From NCBI GenBank assembly GCA_902618015.1, contig CACMYX010000007.1:1-57802 (forward strand): a stretch of DNA of 57,802 nt. Reading direction: 5' to 3'. Source of the DNA: an uncultured Alphaproteobacteria bacterium. GTDB taxonomy: Bacteria > Pseudomonadota > Alphaproteobacteria > HIMB59 > GCA-002718135. The notes below the pieces were generated by a model. That model did no database searches and had not been told where the DNA came from. It was given only the letters and a program-made list of their open reading frames with translations. Shown here in pieces: positions 8,745-18,939 of the stretch. The position numbers were made by a program, and so were the translations under genes. Numbering within the stretch: the first letter of the stretch is position 1; every line of letters begins with the position of its first letter.

Positions 8745-9736
8745 TCAGCATATGGTAAATTTCTGGATAATAAGTATTCTTTATTAAACATTTTATCATA
8801 ATATTTATTTGCATCATCACAAAGTATTGTTACAATTTTTTTACCCGTACCCATTGATTGGGCCAGTTTTACTGCACCACATATATTGACCCCAGAACTT
8901 AATCCTAGAAATAATCCATCTGTTTTCATAATTTTAAATAGCATTTCCATACATTCTTGATCAGAAACAAAAAAAGATTGATCTACATTACAATTTTCTA
9001 AATTTTTTGTTACTCTAGCCTGTCCGATGCCTTCTGTTATAGATTCTTCACCTTTTTTTTCTGGTTTACCATTAGTAAAATAATTAAACATTGATGATCC
9101 TTGTGAGTCTGTACAAGCTATAATAATTGTTTTATTTTTTGATTTTAGACCAACACTAACACCAGTTAATGTTCCTCCAGTTCCAATTGCACATGTGAAA
9201 CCATCTATTTTTCCATCTGTTTGTTTAAATATTTCTGCAGATGTTGTTTTCTCATGAAACTTGTAATTTGCTAAATTCTCAAATTGACCAGCCCAAAAAG
9301 TTTTCTTACCTGTTTGTTTTTCAATATCTTTAGCTAATTGCTTTGAGACTTTTTGATAATTTCCAGGATCGGAATATGGTTTTGCATCAACTAAATGAAG
9401 TTTTGCCCCCATATTTTTAAGTATATCTCTTTTAGATTGAACGGTTATGTTAGGCATTACAATTTCTAGATTATAATTTTTTGCATTACAAACTAATGCT
9501 AAACCTATTCCTGTGTTCCCAAAAGTGCCTTCAACGACAGTTCCCCCTGGTTCCAATAATTTTTTTTCTTCTGCATCCTCGATAATACCAAGTGCTGTTC
9601 TATCTTTTACTGAACCAGCTGGATTCATAAATTCAGCCTTGCCATATATTTCACAACCTGAAATTTCTGATGGGTATTTTAATTTTATTAAAGGAGTGTT
9701 ACCAATTAACTCAGTAACATTATTTGTTATCATCAA
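8735..9736 (-). CDS. cysK: Cysteine synthase (O-acetylserine sulfhydrylase)
   Basis: A PLP enzyme that makes cysteine from O-acetylserine and sulfide. The PLP lysine is K44 in [10 protein letters not shown], and the substrate loop is [12 protein letters not shown], an alphaproteobacterial variant of the usual TSGNTG. The PLP phosphate loop GTGGTLTGV and the C-terminal LSSGVN are present. Length 333 is normal. It starts inside the end of cysE, overlapping by 17 bases, so translation is coupled to cysE, the enzyme that makes its substrate. Confidence 0.93.
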   Translation of the reverse strand: MMITNNVTELIGNTPLIKLKYPSEISGCEIYGKAEFMNPAGSVKDRTALGIIEDAEEKKLLEPGGTVVEGTFGNTGIGLALVCNAKNYNLEIVMPNITVQSKRDILKNMGAKLHLVDAKPYSDPGNYQKVSKQLAKDIEKQTGKKTFWAGQFENLANYKFHEKTTSAEIFKQTDGKIDGFTCAIGTGGTLTGVSVGLKSKNKTIIIACTDSQGSSMFNYFTNGKPEKKGEESITEGIGQARVTKNLENCNVDQSFFVSDQECMEMLFKIMKTDGLFLGLSSGVNICGAVKLAQSMGTGKKIVTILCDDANKYYDKMFNKEYLLSRNLPYADWM

Positions 9737-10298
9737 TATCTCTTACACCATATGGGTTGAATGATGTATCTTTATTAATGTTAATATTTTTAACAGGATT
9801 ACCTACCATTGTTGCATAAGGAGGAACATCTTTTAATACCACTGTATTAGCTCCAACTCTTGCGCAACTTCCAATATTAATTGGACCAAGAATACTTGCA
9901 CCACAACCAATAATTACATTATCCTCAATTGTTGGATGTCTTTTTGTATCTCTTTGATCTTTCGAATTTTCAGCAGGACTGATACCTCCTAATGTTACAC
10001 CATGATAAAGTGTAACATTATCACCGATTTCACTTGTTTCACCAATTACAGTTCCCATCCCATGATCTATAAAAAGATTTTTACCTATCTTTGCAGCTGG
10101 GTGAATTTCAATTCCAGTTAAGAAACGACTAAATTGAGATATTATTCTTGCAAGAGTGTACAAATTTAAATTCCATAATTGATTTGCTATTTTATGAAAA
10201 AATACAGATTTTACACCAGGATAAGTTAATATTATGCTTAATTTACTTCTAGCTGCAGGATCTCTTTTAATTATTGATTCTAAATAACTATCCATCAA
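9720..10298 (-). CDS. cysE: Serine O-acetyltransferase
   Basis: CysE acetylates serine with acetyl-CoA, the first step of cysteine synthesis. The 192-residue protein has the left-handed beta-helix hexapeptide repeats ([19 protein letters not shown], then [21 protein letters not shown]) with the catalytic histidine in IDHG. It is the short form, lacking the long N-terminal helical region of E. coli CysE (273 residues). It leads the cysE-cysK-cystathionine enzyme operon. The C-terminus RDIDDNK lacks the usual terminal isoleucine that inserts into CysK to form the cysteine synthase complex, so that interaction may be absent. Confidence 0.93.
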   Translation of the reverse strand: MMDSYLESIIKRDPAARSKLSIILTYPGVKSVFFHKIANQLWNLNLYTLARIISQFSRFLTGIEIHPAAKIGKNLFIDHGMGTVIGETSEIGDNVTLYHGVTLGGISPAENSKDQRDTKRHPTIEDNVIIGCGASILGPINIGSCARVGANTVVLKDVPPYATMVGNPVKNININKDTSFNPYGVRDIDDNK

Positions 10299-10377
10299 GT
10301 GAATAAGTAGTCATTAAAATCTTTATTTCAATCACCTTAATTCTCTTTAAAGCTCTTAAATTTAATAAAAATGTAGG

Positions 10378-12321
10378 TTATATATTAAAAAGTACAACAC
10401 TTATCGAGTGCGGTGGTAGTATTAAAAATCCTTTATTTGTTTTTAAGGAATTTTTTTTGATCTTAACCTTTGAAGTGTTTGCATAAGTATTAAGGTCAAC
10501 TTTATTAGATCCTTCAATACAATAATTTTCAGCAATCATATCTAGATATGGAACTTTTAAAAGTATTTTCTCTGAACTTGATTTATTAACTACAGACATA
10601 CACATATGTTTTCCATTCATTGTTACTGCAGAGTCAATTAGTTTATTATTTTTATATTCAGGCTGTTTACCTAATTTAAAAGAAACAAAATTTGAAGAAT
10701 TAACAACTGATTTTAAAATTTTACCTTTATGAAATTTTGTATAAAGTTCTAAAACAAGTGTTGTTGGAGTTTTCCAAATTTTCTTTTTTTCTATTCGGTA
10801 ATTACCCATTACATTTATCAAATGATAAATACCAGTGTTGGTTATTATATCCCCTCTATTTATACAGGCGTTAAGAAGTGAAGCAGCATAAATTGCATCA
10901 GCAATATTATAATTCTCAATAAAATAAGGTTGAGTTGCTTCTACATAAGTGTTCCATTCATCAAAGGCTATTTTAATATTCTTATTAGAATATTTTTTTA
11001 TTTCTCTTATTGTTCTATCTAACATTAATCTAACTTCTGTTGCTGCAGCAACCGTTGGAATATAACGCGTTTTATAATTTGGATGTTTTTTATCTTTCTC
11101 GGTTCTTATAGAATAATAATGGACACTCAATTCATCAATTTTTTCTTTAATATTTTTTAATACATACTCATTCCAATGACCAAAATGATCTGAACAGGCA
11201 CCAACTGCAATAAATCGTAATTTTTTATTTAATTTTTTTAACTCTTTTACAAAAGAATTATATTTATTTGCATAAGTAATTGGATCTGTATGACCAATTT
11301 GCCATCCTCCAAACATTTCATTTCCTATGAATATCGTTTGCAACTCATAAGGATTTTTTCTACCGTTTTTATATCTTAATTTTCCATATTTTGTATTAAT
11401 TGAACCAATCATATACTCGATCCAATTTTTTGCTTGTTGGATAGTACCATCACCAGTATTAATTGTAATCATTGGTTCGCTCCCAATATATTCACACCAT
11501 TTCATAAATTCATCTGTACCTACATCGTTATACTCCCATTGATACCAAGCATGATCGTAGTAGGGAAGGCGATAATCTTTTTTTCCAATTCCATTCTGCC
11601 AATTATAACCTGAAAGAAAATTCCCTCCAGGCCAACGAATATAACTTGGCTTCCATTCTTTAATCATTTCTGTGATATCTTTTCTAAATCCAAAAATTGT
11701 ATTTTTTGGCATTAATGAACAGTTTGCAATAAAAATTGTTCCAGACTTAATAGAGATAGATAGGGTTTTTAGGCTATTACTTTTTTTAAAAGTAAATGTT
11801 TTTTTAATTTTTTTCCAATTTTTATTTGCATTAAATGTGAAATTTATTTCTCCAATATTTATAAACACTTTCTGATTTTCACCTTTGAAATAAATACTGA
11901 ATTCGTATTCATCTTTTGAGTCAATAATATTAATCTTTTGCTTAATACCTCTTTGTATTTTTGATTTTTCTCGAATAGTAATTTGTTGAGATTGTTTGCC
12001 ACTCCCGTATCTACTAATAATCTCTTCACCTTTTACAATATATTCTGAGTTAGAATGTGCGTACATAACGTGTTTTGCAGAAGCGTTATAACCTTTCCAA
12101 GGCTGTACAATGCCAAAATCTAAATGATCATTTTCTAAACCATTGTTCCAAACTAATTTATCAGGACCACAAAATTTTCTATTTTCTACTACTTCTGCCC
12201 AAATTCCATTTCTATAAATTGCATCTCCAATATGTTCCAGATTAGTTCCAAACATATGTTTTGAAAGTTTTGATAGTATATTATTTTTTGAAAAAGAAAT
12301 TGTTGCAATATTTTTATTCAT
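10378..12321 (-). CDS. GH51-type alpha-L-arabinofuranosidase-like glycoside hydrolase
   Basis: A 647-residue retaining glycosidase of the GH51 type, which removes arabinofuranosyl (and sometimes xylosyl) groups. The N-terminal FGTNLEHIGDAIYRNG resembles the family start. RWPGGNF is at residues 229-235. The likely acid/base is E335 in GNEMFGGW and the likely nucleophile E455 in AFDEWNTY, with a C-terminal beta-sandwich after about residue 510. A central carbohydrate-binding-like region lies near residues 85-205. No signal peptide is visible, so it should act in the cytoplasm on an imported small glycoside. It overlaps the upstream ABC ATPase gene by eight bases and is the last gene of the importer operon. 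Confidence 0.85.
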   Translation of the reverse strand: MNKNIATISFSKNNILSKLSKHMFGTNLEHIGDAIYRNGIWAEVVENRKFCGPDKLVWNNGLENDHLDFGIVQPWKGYNASAKHVMYAHSNSEYIVKGEEIISRYGSGKQSQQITIREKSKIQRGIKQKINIIDSKDEYEFSIYFKGENQKVFINIGEINFTFNANKNWKKIKKTFTFKKSNSLKTLSISIKSGTIFIANCSLMPKNTIFGFRKDITEMIKEWKPSYIRWPGGNFLSGYNWQNGIGKKDYRLPYYDHAWYQWEYNDVGTDEFMKWCEYIGSEPMITINTGDGTIQQAKNWIEYMIGSINTKYGKLRYKNGRKNPYELQTIFIGNEMFGGWQIGHTDPITYANKYNSFVKELKKLNKKLRFIAVGACSDHFGHWNEYVLKNIKEKIDELSVHYYSIRTEKDKKHPNYKTRYIPTVAAATEVRLMLDRTIREIKKYSNKNIKIAFDEWNTYVEATQPYFIENYNIADAIYAASLLNACINRGDIITNTGIYHLINVMGNYRIEKKKIWKTPTTLVLELYTKFHKGKILKSVVNSSNFVSFKLGKQPEYKNNKLIDSAVTMNGKHMCMSVVNKSSSEKILLKVPYLDMIAENYCIEGSNKVDLNTYANTSKVKIKKNSLKTNKGFLILPPHSISVVLFNI

Positions 12322-13369
12322 TCATCGCCCATATTTTATCACTGGGTAAATGAACATAAATTGTATCATCTTTTTTTATGTCTTGTAATCCTACAGATTG
12401 TAATGAGCATTCTAATTCTAAATCGTTTACTATAATTTTGTATCTAGTATGAGTTCCTGAAAATATAACTGATTTAATTAAGCCTTTGAATGAATTATCA
12501 TTGAAATCATTATTTTTACTTAACTTTATGTTTTCGGGTCTAATAGTTATTATATTATCTTCATTTAAATCTGTATAATTTTCACCTTTGTAATGAACTG
12601 TTCCAATATTAGTAGATAGATTATCATTGTATTTCTTTGCATTAATAAAATTAACTCCACCAAAAAATTTTGCAGCTTTTATATTTTTTGGTTTTTCATA
12701 ATATTTTTTTGGAGAAGTAAAATTTTGTAACTCGCCATCAAAAATTAAAGCTATTTTATCTGCTAGAAGAACCGCCTCTTCTTGATCATGTGTTACAAAT
12801 ATTGTTGTTACTTTTAATTTTTGTTGAATAGTCACAATTAAATCTCTCATTTCATCTCTTAAATGCGCGTCAAGATTACTTAACGGTTCATCTAGAAGCA
12901 ATATTCTAGGATTAGATATCAATGCTCTGGCTAGCGCAACTCTTTGTTGTTGACCTCCAGAAAGCTGTTTTGGCTTTCTTAATCCAATATCTGGTAATTT
13001 TACCAGTTCTAACATTTCTTTTACTTTTTGATCTATTATATTTTTATCTACACCTTTCATTTTTAATGCAAATCCAACATTTTCATTTACGTTCATATAA
13101 GGAAACAAAAGATAATTTTGGAAAACCATAACTACCCCTCTTTTTTCAGTTGGAATATTTAATAGTGATTGCTCATCAAGAATAATATCTCCACTATCAG
13201 GTTGAAACAATCCTGTGATCATTTTCAAAATAGTTGTTTTACCGCAACCTGAAGGTCCGAGAAAAGCAACAAGTTCTCCACTTTCAATATCTAAATTTAC
13301 ATTATTTACTGCTGGTCTATCCATGCTAGGAAAACTTTTGATTAAATTTTTAATATTTAGTTTACTCAT
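12314..13369 (-). CDS. ABC importer ATPase subunit (MalK/PotA type)
   Basis: The 351-residue ATPase has Walker A GPSGCGKTT (about 37-45), signature LSGGQQQRVALARAL, Walker B ILLLDEPLSNLDA and the switch histidine VTHDQEEA. A C-terminal TOBE-like domain (about 240-350) is typical of sugar, polyamine and YnjD-type importers. It is encoded between two permeases and the GH51 gene, in the order binding protein, permease, permease, ATPase, hydrolase, with two-base or overlapping junctions. It energises uptake of whatever the GH51 enzyme and the isomerase process. Confidence 0.93.
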   Translation of the reverse strand: MSKLNIKNLIKSFPSMDRPAVNNVNLDIESGELVAFLGPSGCGKTTILKMITGLFQPDSGDIILDEQSLLNIPTEKRGVVMVFQNYLLFPYMNVNENVGFALKMKGVDKNIIDQKVKEMLELVKLPDIGLRKPKQLSGGQQQRVALARALISNPRILLLDEPLSNLDAHLRDEMRDLIVTIQQKLKVTTIFVTHDQEEAVLLADKIALIFDGELQNFTSPKKYYEKPKNIKAAKFFGGVNFINAKKYNDNLSTNIGTVHYKGENYTDLNEDNIITIRPENIKLSKNNDFNDNSFKGLIKSVIFSGTHTRYKIIVNDLELECSLQSVGLQDIKKDDTIYVHLPSDKIWAMNE

Positions 13370-13371
13370 TT

Positions 13372-14235
13372 TTATATTTTCCCAAATCCACTAGTAGCTC
13401 CAGATTCACCAGAAACAAATTTGGATGTAAAAAATAATATCAATATAGCAGGAAAAATAAATATAATTGATATTGCAGCTGTTAAAGCTGGATTCCCTGA
13501 TGAGGCAGTAGAAAACACAAGGAGTGGTAGTGTCATAACTTTTCCCGCACCAATTAAAAATGTTAAAAGATACTGACTCCATGAAACTAAAAATGCAAAT
13601 AATGCCGCAACAACCATACCTGGAGCTATAGCAGGTAAAGTAATTAATAAAAATGTTCTAGTTTTATTTGCCCCTAAAGTTCTTGCTTGATGTTCAAAGT
13701 CAGGGTTATAGTTTGCAAATATTCCAGTCATAGTAAGAACTACGTATGGCATAATAGGTACTAAATGCACTAAACATACTCCAAAATAATTACCTGAAAA
13801 ACCCCATGATATAAAATTGATATTCAGTCCTAAAACAAAAGCTATTGGAGGAAGTATAGTGGGTGAGACCATTATAAAAATAATTAATTTTTTAAATCTA
13901 AAATTTAATAAACCCAGAACTCTTGCAGCAGGTAATGCAATTATTATTGAAACAATTGTCACTAAGAAACCAATACTTAAACTATTTAATAATGCTTTGA
14001 TAACTGCAGGATTAGAAGCCCAAAGTTCTATAAATCCTTCGAAAGTTCTTTGACCAGGTTTAGGTATTAATTTTAATCTTACCCAAGCTTGTAGACTTAA
14101 CTCTTTTGGAATAACTTGAGGATAAAACCATCTAAAAGAAAATGCATTAATAAAGAAGGCTATAAGAGGTAATATTAAAATAATTGCACCTAAATAAATT
14201 GCATATATATTTATTTTTTTTAAATTATTATTCAT
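13372..14235 (-). CDS. ABC importer permease (second)
   Basis: A 287-residue inner-membrane permease with about six membrane segments. The ATPase-contacting EAA loop is ARTLGANKTRTFLLITLPAIAPG, in the second half. A hydrophobic signal-anchor lies at residues 10-32. Its start codon overlaps the stop of the other permease by one base. It forms the heterodimeric channel with the preceding permease. Confidence 0.9.
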   Translation of the reverse strand: MNNNLKKINIYAIYLGAIILILPLIAFFINAFSFRWFYPQVIPKELSLQAWVRLKLIPKPGQRTFEGFIELWASNPAVIKALLNSLSIGFLVTIVSIIIALPAARVLGLLNFRFKKLIIFIMVSPTILPPIAFVLGLNINFISWGFSGNYFGVCLVHLVPIMPYVVLTMTGIFANYNPDFEHQARTLGANKTRTFLLITLPAIAPGMVVAALFAFLVSWSQYLLTFLIGAGKVMTLPLLVFSTASSGNPALTAAISIIFIFPAILILFFTSKFVSGESGATSGFGKI

Positions 14236-15110
14236 TAATCCTTCCTAATTTTTGCCTGAGTTAACCAAAAATAAAATACAACTAAAATCATTACTATTAT
14301 TGCAATAATAATGCTTAATGCCATCCCTTCACTTCTTGCATTAAGATCAGGGTTCAAGAAAAATTCAAATGCCATAACCGGTAACATTTGAGGATAAATT
14401 ACACCTAGCAATGCTGGAACTTCATATGCACCAAAACTAAAAGCAAATACTATTATTGATGCAGAAAATAGATTTGGCATAACTAAGGGTAAAATAACAT
14501 ATCGAAATCTTTGCCATCTATTTGCTCCTAAGCTTTGAGCAAGTTCTTCAAAATTTTCTCCTAAAGATTGTAATACTGACATTAAAATTATAAAAAAGAA
14601 TGCTGCTTCTTTCCAAATATAAGCAAGAATAATACCTAACCCATATTTATCTTTAACTAATACGGGAAAATCTCCTGGACTCCCAATTAATCCAATTTGA
14701 GATGCGAAACGAGCTAATAAACCACTTTGAGAAAATACGAATATAATCCCAACTGCTACAACTAAATGAGGCATTGGCAAGTTTAATGAATATATAAAAT
14801 TACAAATTGTTTTTGCAAAAAATGTTTTTCTTATTGCTAGAGCACCAAACAAAGCAAAAACTGCTGCTAAAAAAGTACTAGCAAAACTTACCCATAAATT
14901 TAATCCTAAGCCAGTCCAAAATAATTTTGCATATCTTTCGGAAAACATAACATTGTAATACGCTGAAAAATTTATTTCATATTTTCCGATTGCTGGTTGG
15001 TACCCTAAGCTTTGTAAAAATCCATAAAAAATTCCTCCAAAAAAAAGAGTAAAAATAATTAAAAGGGGCGGAGTTAAAGATAAGATAATTTTTAATCTTT
15101 CTCCGCCCAT
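14235..15110 (-). CDS. ABC importer permease (first)
   Basis: A 291-residue permease with about six membrane segments and the EAA loop AQSLGANRWQRFRYVILPLVMP. It pairs with the permease at 13372. In E. coli the matching YnjC is one long protein with both permease halves; here the two halves are separate genes. It lies 20 bases after the binding-protein gene. Confidence 0.9.
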   Translation of the reverse strand: MGGERLKIILSLTPPLLIIFTLFFGGIFYGFLQSLGYQPAIGKYEINFSAYYNVMFSERYAKLFWTGLGLNLWVSFASTFLAAVFALFGALAIRKTFFAKTICNFIYSLNLPMPHLVVAVGIIFVFSQSGLLARFASQIGLIGSPGDFPVLVKDKYGLGIILAYIWKEAAFFFIILMSVLQSLGENFEELAQSLGANRWQRFRYVILPLVMPNLFSASIIVFAFSFGAYEVPALLGVIYPQMLPVMAFEFFLNPDLNARSEGMALSIIIAIIVMILVVFYFWLTQAKIRKD

Positions 15111-15130
15111 TTTCTTAATAAAATATTATT

Positions 15131-16381
15131 TTATTTTAAAAGTACGTTTGCTTCCCAATCAGCTTCAATTAAATCTTGATATTCTGCAGCAATGTCAGAA
15201 ACAAGAGCCTTCGCAAGGATGTCTTGATCCTCAGCGGCATCTCCAAGATTATTTTGAGCTTCAGCTATTGCAGCTTTTCCAGCAGCATCTGTAACTTTAG
15301 CCGTGCTAATACCCCAACCACAGCAGAAACCATTTGCTGGTTGTACTTGCGCAGCTTGTAGTTCAGGTTCTAATACTAGGTTTGCATATACTAGTGCAGC
15401 AGCTTTGTTAGGAGCATTATAAGGAATAGCCCAATAATTGAAATCTCCGATCATATTTTCATAAAAAGCAAATGCTCTTGATGTTGGAGGTGTTGTTCCG
15501 GCAGTATTTGTAGGTCCAGCACCTCTTGGAGATTGTGTAAAGTCTAAATCAACTTCACCATTAGCAAATAGACTATGCATTTCTGCATTATCTTTTGGAT
15601 AAGTTTCTCCACCTCTCCAAAGATCTTTTTCCCAAGAATTTAATAATTTCCAAACTTCTGGAGCCCACTTATCATATAATTCTTGATTGAATGGACCTAC
15701 CCACTGCGCATGTCCACCACTTAGCTCAAAGAAAATTTGTTTTACAAATCTTGTACCAACAAATCCACCTTTACCAGGTCTTATGTAAGTAAATCTTCCA
15801 GGGTTTTCTGCTATCCAATTACTTAATTCAGCATAACTACGAGGCATATCATCATAATTATTTCTCGCTGAGTCATACATAAAGTGGAACTGAGCACTAG
15901 ACCATGGACTTTCCATACCTTCAACAGGTCTTCCAAAGTCTAAGTTTACTGCTGGATTGTCCCAAGCAACAAATTCACTGTTAGGTAAACCAGCAGCAAA
16001 TGGTCCATAAAGAAGATTAGCTTGTTTTAATGTCCAGAAATTTTCTCCATTAATCCAAATCAAATCAATATTTCCATTATCGCCAGTTACTCCAGCTTCT
16101 TTCTCACTTAGTACCTGGTTTACAGCGTCAACTGTTCCTTTTAAAGGAACTCTGTTCAAAGTTATGTTATATTTTTCTTTTAATGGAACTCCATAAAAGT
16201 CATCAACAAAACCATTGATAGCGTCTGATCCACCCCACATGTACACATTTACCTGTCCGCCATCAGCTGCTTTAACAACATCATCCCATGAATTAAATCC
16301 AGGTGCAGTTTCAGCAAATACTAATTTTGAAAAAAATAAACTTATAAATGTTAAGGTAAGAAATTTAAGTTTAATTTTCAT
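15131..16381 (-). CDS. Periplasmic binding protein of a YnjBCD-type ABC importer
   Basis: A 416-residue solute-binding protein. A signal peptide is clear at residues 1-23, with probable cleavage after VFA. The block DLIWINGENFWTLKQANLLYGPF matches what I recall of the YnjB family (COG4134), whose substrate is not established. A strong GGAGGAAAG ribosome-binding site directly precedes the ATG, fitting the high expression usual for binding proteins. Acidic and alanine-rich C-terminal codons contrast with the lysine/asparagine-rich neighbours, as expected for a periplasmic protein. Context suggests the ligand is a small glycoside or sugar. Confidence 0.88.
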   Translation of the reverse strand: MKIKLKFLTLTFISLFFSKLVFAETAPGFNSWDDVVKAADGGQVNVYMWGGSDAINGFVDDFYGVPLKEKYNITLNRVPLKGTVDAVNQVLSEKEAGVTGDNGNIDLIWINGENFWTLKQANLLYGPFAAGLPNSEFVAWDNPAVNLDFGRPVEGMESPWSSAQFHFMYDSARNNYDDMPRSYAELSNWIAENPGRFTYIRPGKGGFVGTRFVKQIFFELSGGHAQWVGPFNQELYDKWAPEVWKLLNSWEKDLWRGGETYPKDNAEMHSLFANGEVDLDFTQSPRGAGPTNTAGTTPPTSRAFAFYENMIGDFNYWAIPYNAPNKAAALVYANLVLEPELQAAQVQPANGFCCGWGISTAKVTDAAGKAAIAEAQNNLGDAAEDQDILAKALVSDIAAEYQDLIEADWEANVLLK

Positions 16382-16415
16382 CTTTCCTCCTAATATATTG
16401 AATCAAAATAATAAT

Positions 16416-17855
16416 TTAATTTGATCCATTATCCTTTGGTGAGATATAATCTACTAAAGGAATCTCGTCTACAAGCTTTAAATCATTCCAAGCTGCAAAT
16501 TCTAATAATTCTTTACTATAATCTCCTTGACCGACAGCATAATGATGTTCATGTCCAATAATATTTAGAGTATTTATAAGGTTTTCCGCCGAAATATGAG
16601 ATCTGTTTAATTTTGTTTCTTTAAACCATCCTCTAGTTCCATCAAAACCTTTATTATTATGTTCAAAAATTTCTGAATTTATAATTAATATTCTTTCAGC
16701 ATTATTTCCTAAGTATGTTGTTGTAGATTTTTGAGCTTTAAATACTTGATCTCCAGCAACGCCATATTTTTTATCTGTTTTTCTTCCTAAGGTACTATGA
16801 TCAACCCATTTTATTCCATCTTCATTCGCAAAATGTCTTGGCGACACTCCGCAGTGCCACATTAATACGGCATCAGCTTTAGTATCAAATGTTGCAAGAT
16901 CTAAAAGTGTAGATGATTTATCACTGCTTGATATGTAATTTAATAATAGCATGCTTAATGAACCTTGAACATCTCCTTCACAAGATACCGCAATACCATC
17001 TTCGCTACCTATCCAACCATAAGCCATGCAAGGAGCAATTCCATATAATTCTTGAAACTGAGACCAACATTGGACTGCCATAGAGTCCCAGTTATTTTCA
17101 TGCCTCATTTTTTTTAATGCAAAATATACTCTTGTTACTTTATTAAATGATTCTTCATCTGATACTGAGATTGAAGATGCAGCATTTTTTATTTTTTTTA
17201 TTTCTTGATCAATTAATGATTGATCAAAACTTTTTGCTAGTGAAATTAATTCTTTAATTGTTGTTTCTTCAATTGTTGATCCAATATTTTGTTTTATTTT
17301 TTTATTATCGACAATCATATTGTCAAAACCTGGAGATATACCACCAACTAATCCTATTTTTGATTGTTTAATTTTTTTATCTGCTACCAATGATCTTAAA
17401 GTAATCAAAAACTTGTTTTTAAATTCATCAGTATCACCATAATTATAAAACCATTTAGTTTTAATTTTTTTTTCATGAAGTATTTTTTTAATTATTCCTA
17501 AATAATGACTTACTGAAACTAAAGAGTGTAATTTTACATCACCTTCATTTTCAAGATCTGGAACTGCCCATAAACCCATTTTATTTGTAATATTACAAAG
17601 AGGGTATAATTGCTCTCCTGAACTGCATGAACTTGTTTGTAATATTAAAAAATCAATTTTGTTTTTAAAGAATTTTTCTGCTTCTACTGAGTCCTCTTTA
17701 GAAAATATAGTTTTATGGAAACAAATTAATTTAGCGTCATATTCTGCAATGATTTTTTTTAAATGATTTTCGGATTTTATTCTTACCTGTTGTTCCTCTG
17801 AAAAGTAAGGACTAATTGCTGTAGCTACAAAACCAATTGTCAATACTTCCTTCAT
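16416..17855 (-). CDS. L-fucose/L-arabinose isomerase-family protein
   Basis: A 479-residue protein of the fucose/arabinose isomerase fold, which converts an aldose to a 2-ketose using Mn2+. The central CEGDVQGSL block supplies a likely metal/catalytic glutamate and aspartate, WHCGVSPRHF follows, and GHEHHYAVGQGDY near residue 450 supplies the C-terminal histidines. The substrate cannot be named from sequence. I chose ATG at 17855 over an in-frame TTG at 17861 because a TATAAT box ends six bases before it, which would make the mRNA leaderless. It heads the minus-strand operon, 34 bases before the binding protein, and is divergent from the TPP enzyme genes. Confidence 0.8.
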   Translation of the reverse strand: MKEVLTIGFVATAISPYFSEEQQVRIKSENHLKKIIAEYDAKLICFHKTIFSKEDSVEAEKFFKNKIDFLILQTSSCSSGEQLYPLCNITNKMGLWAVPDLENEGDVKLHSLVSVSHYLGIIKKILHEKKIKTKWFYNYGDTDEFKNKFLITLRSLVADKKIKQSKIGLVGGISPGFDNMIVDNKKIKQNIGSTIEETTIKELISLAKSFDQSLIDQEIKKIKNAASSISVSDEESFNKVTRVYFALKKMRHENNWDSMAVQCWSQFQELYGIAPCMAYGWIGSEDGIAVSCEGDVQGSLSMLLLNYISSSDKSSTLLDLATFDTKADAVLMWHCGVSPRHFANEDGIKWVDHSTLGRKTDKKYGVAGDQVFKAQKSTTTYLGNNAERILIINSEIFEHNNKGFDGTRGWFKETKLNRSHISAENLINTLNIIGHEHHYAVGQGDYSKELLEFAAWNDLKLVDEIPLVDYISPKDNGSN

Positions 17856-17861
17856 ATCCAA

Positions 17862-17895
17862 ATTATACTAAATGATATAATGTATCTATTGTCAA
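17862..17895 (-). promoter_or_regulatory. Candidate promoter of the isomerase/ABC operon
   Basis: On the minus strand TTGACA (17895-17890) and TATAAT (17867-17862) are both perfect consensus hexamers, but the spacer is 22 bases rather than 17. The TATAAT ends six bases before the ATG at 17855, so transcription would begin at about the start codon, giving a leaderless mRNA. The region 17856-17961 must also hold the promoter of the divergent operon; I see no confident one for that direction. Confidence 0.4.
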
Positions 17896-17961
17896 TTATT
17901 TAATCTTAAGTTAAATCTTATTTCTATATTTTAATATTAAACGTTATTATTTTCATAAAAA

Positions 17962-18939
17962 ATGATTGAGAAACAAAAAATTAATTGGATCTATAAAAAA
18001 ATCTTTACGATTAGATTTTTTGAAGAAAGAATAAAAAAAATTGCTAAAGAGAAAACAGTACCAGGCTATCTTCACACTTGTATAGGTTCTGAGGCTATTT
18101 GTGTAGGAGTAATGGCAGCATTAAATCAAGATGATTGGATATCAAGTACATATAGAAACCATGGTCATGCTATAGCTAAAGGTTGTGAATTAAACGAAAT
18201 TACTTCTGAAATTTATGGAAGAAAAACTGGAATTTGCAAGGGGCGTGGCGGTAGTATGCATATAAGTGATTTTAGCAAAGGTATGCTTGGTTCATTTGGA
18301 ATTGTTGCAGCTGGTCCAGCAGTAGTCTTAGGAGCAGCTTTACAAGAAAAAATAAATAAGAGTTATAAAACATGTGTATCTTTTTTTGGTGATGGTGCAA
18401 TTCATAATGGAGCTTTTCATGAGGCTGCAGGTTTAGCAAAGCTATGGGATATACCAATGATTTTTGTTTGTGAAAATAATGGTTATGCGGAAGCTACTGC
18501 AACTGATTGGCATTTAAATACAAAAGAGTTATCAGATATAACTAAAGCCTATGACATGCTCTCGTACATTGGTGATGGCAATAATGTATTTGAAGTTTAC
18601 GACATTACCAAAAAAGCTATTAATGAAGCTAAACAAAAAAATACTCCCATATTTTTAGAATTTAAAAACTACAGATTTTCTGGACAGTACGAAGGCGATA
18701 CTCAACTTTATCAACCACAAGAAGAAATTGATAAAGCAAAACAAAATGATCCAATAAAGTTAGCAAAAGAAAATTCATCAAAATATGGTTTGAACAAAAA
18801 TGATTTAGAAAAAATTATTAATGAAGCTAAAGAAGAGGTTGATAAGGCATTTGATTTTGCTGATACTCAACCTTGGCCTCAACCAGAGGATGCACTTGAA
18901 GATGTATATGTAAACTATCCAGTGGAAATTAACAGATGA
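17962..18939 (+). CDS. TPP-dependent E1 component, alpha subunit (AcoA/PdhA type)
   Basis: The 325-residue alpha subunit of a two-subunit 2-oxo-acid or acetoin dehydrogenase E1. The thiamine diphosphate/Mg site is GDGAIHNGAFHEAAGLA...ENNGYA, and the AcoA-type GKGRGGSMHISD is present near residue 93. The beta subunit follows with a four-base overlap. No lipoyl E2 or E3 gene lies in the window, so either it uses an E2 encoded elsewhere or it acts alone on a ketose or 2-oxo acid. Its place at the head of the sugar-catabolic operon suggests it handles an intermediate or product of that pathway. No Shine-Dalgarno is visible. Confidence 0.85.
   Translation: MIEKQKINWIYKKIFTIRFFEERIKKIAKEKTVPGYLHTCIGSEAICVGVMAALNQDDWISSTYRNHGHAIAKGCELNEITSEIYGRKTGICKGRGGSMHISDFSKGMLGSFGIVAAGPAVVLGAALQEKINKSYKTCVSFFGDGAIHNGAFHEAAGLAKLWDIPMIFVCENNGYAEATATDWHLNTKELSDITKAYDMLSYIGDGNNVFEVYDITKKAINEAKQKNTPIFLEFKNYRFSGQYEGDTQLYQPQEEIDKAKQNDPIKLAKENSSKYGLNKNDLEKIINEAKEEVDKAFDFADTQPWPQPEDALEDVYVNYPVEINR

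Noticed and set aside
9513..9764. Plus-strand open frame inside cysK/cysE
   Set aside because: It is antisense to two strongly conserved genes and shows no motif or ribosome-binding site; shadow of real coding sequence. The same applies to opposite-strand frames inside the GH51, ABC, dmdA and hydratase genes.
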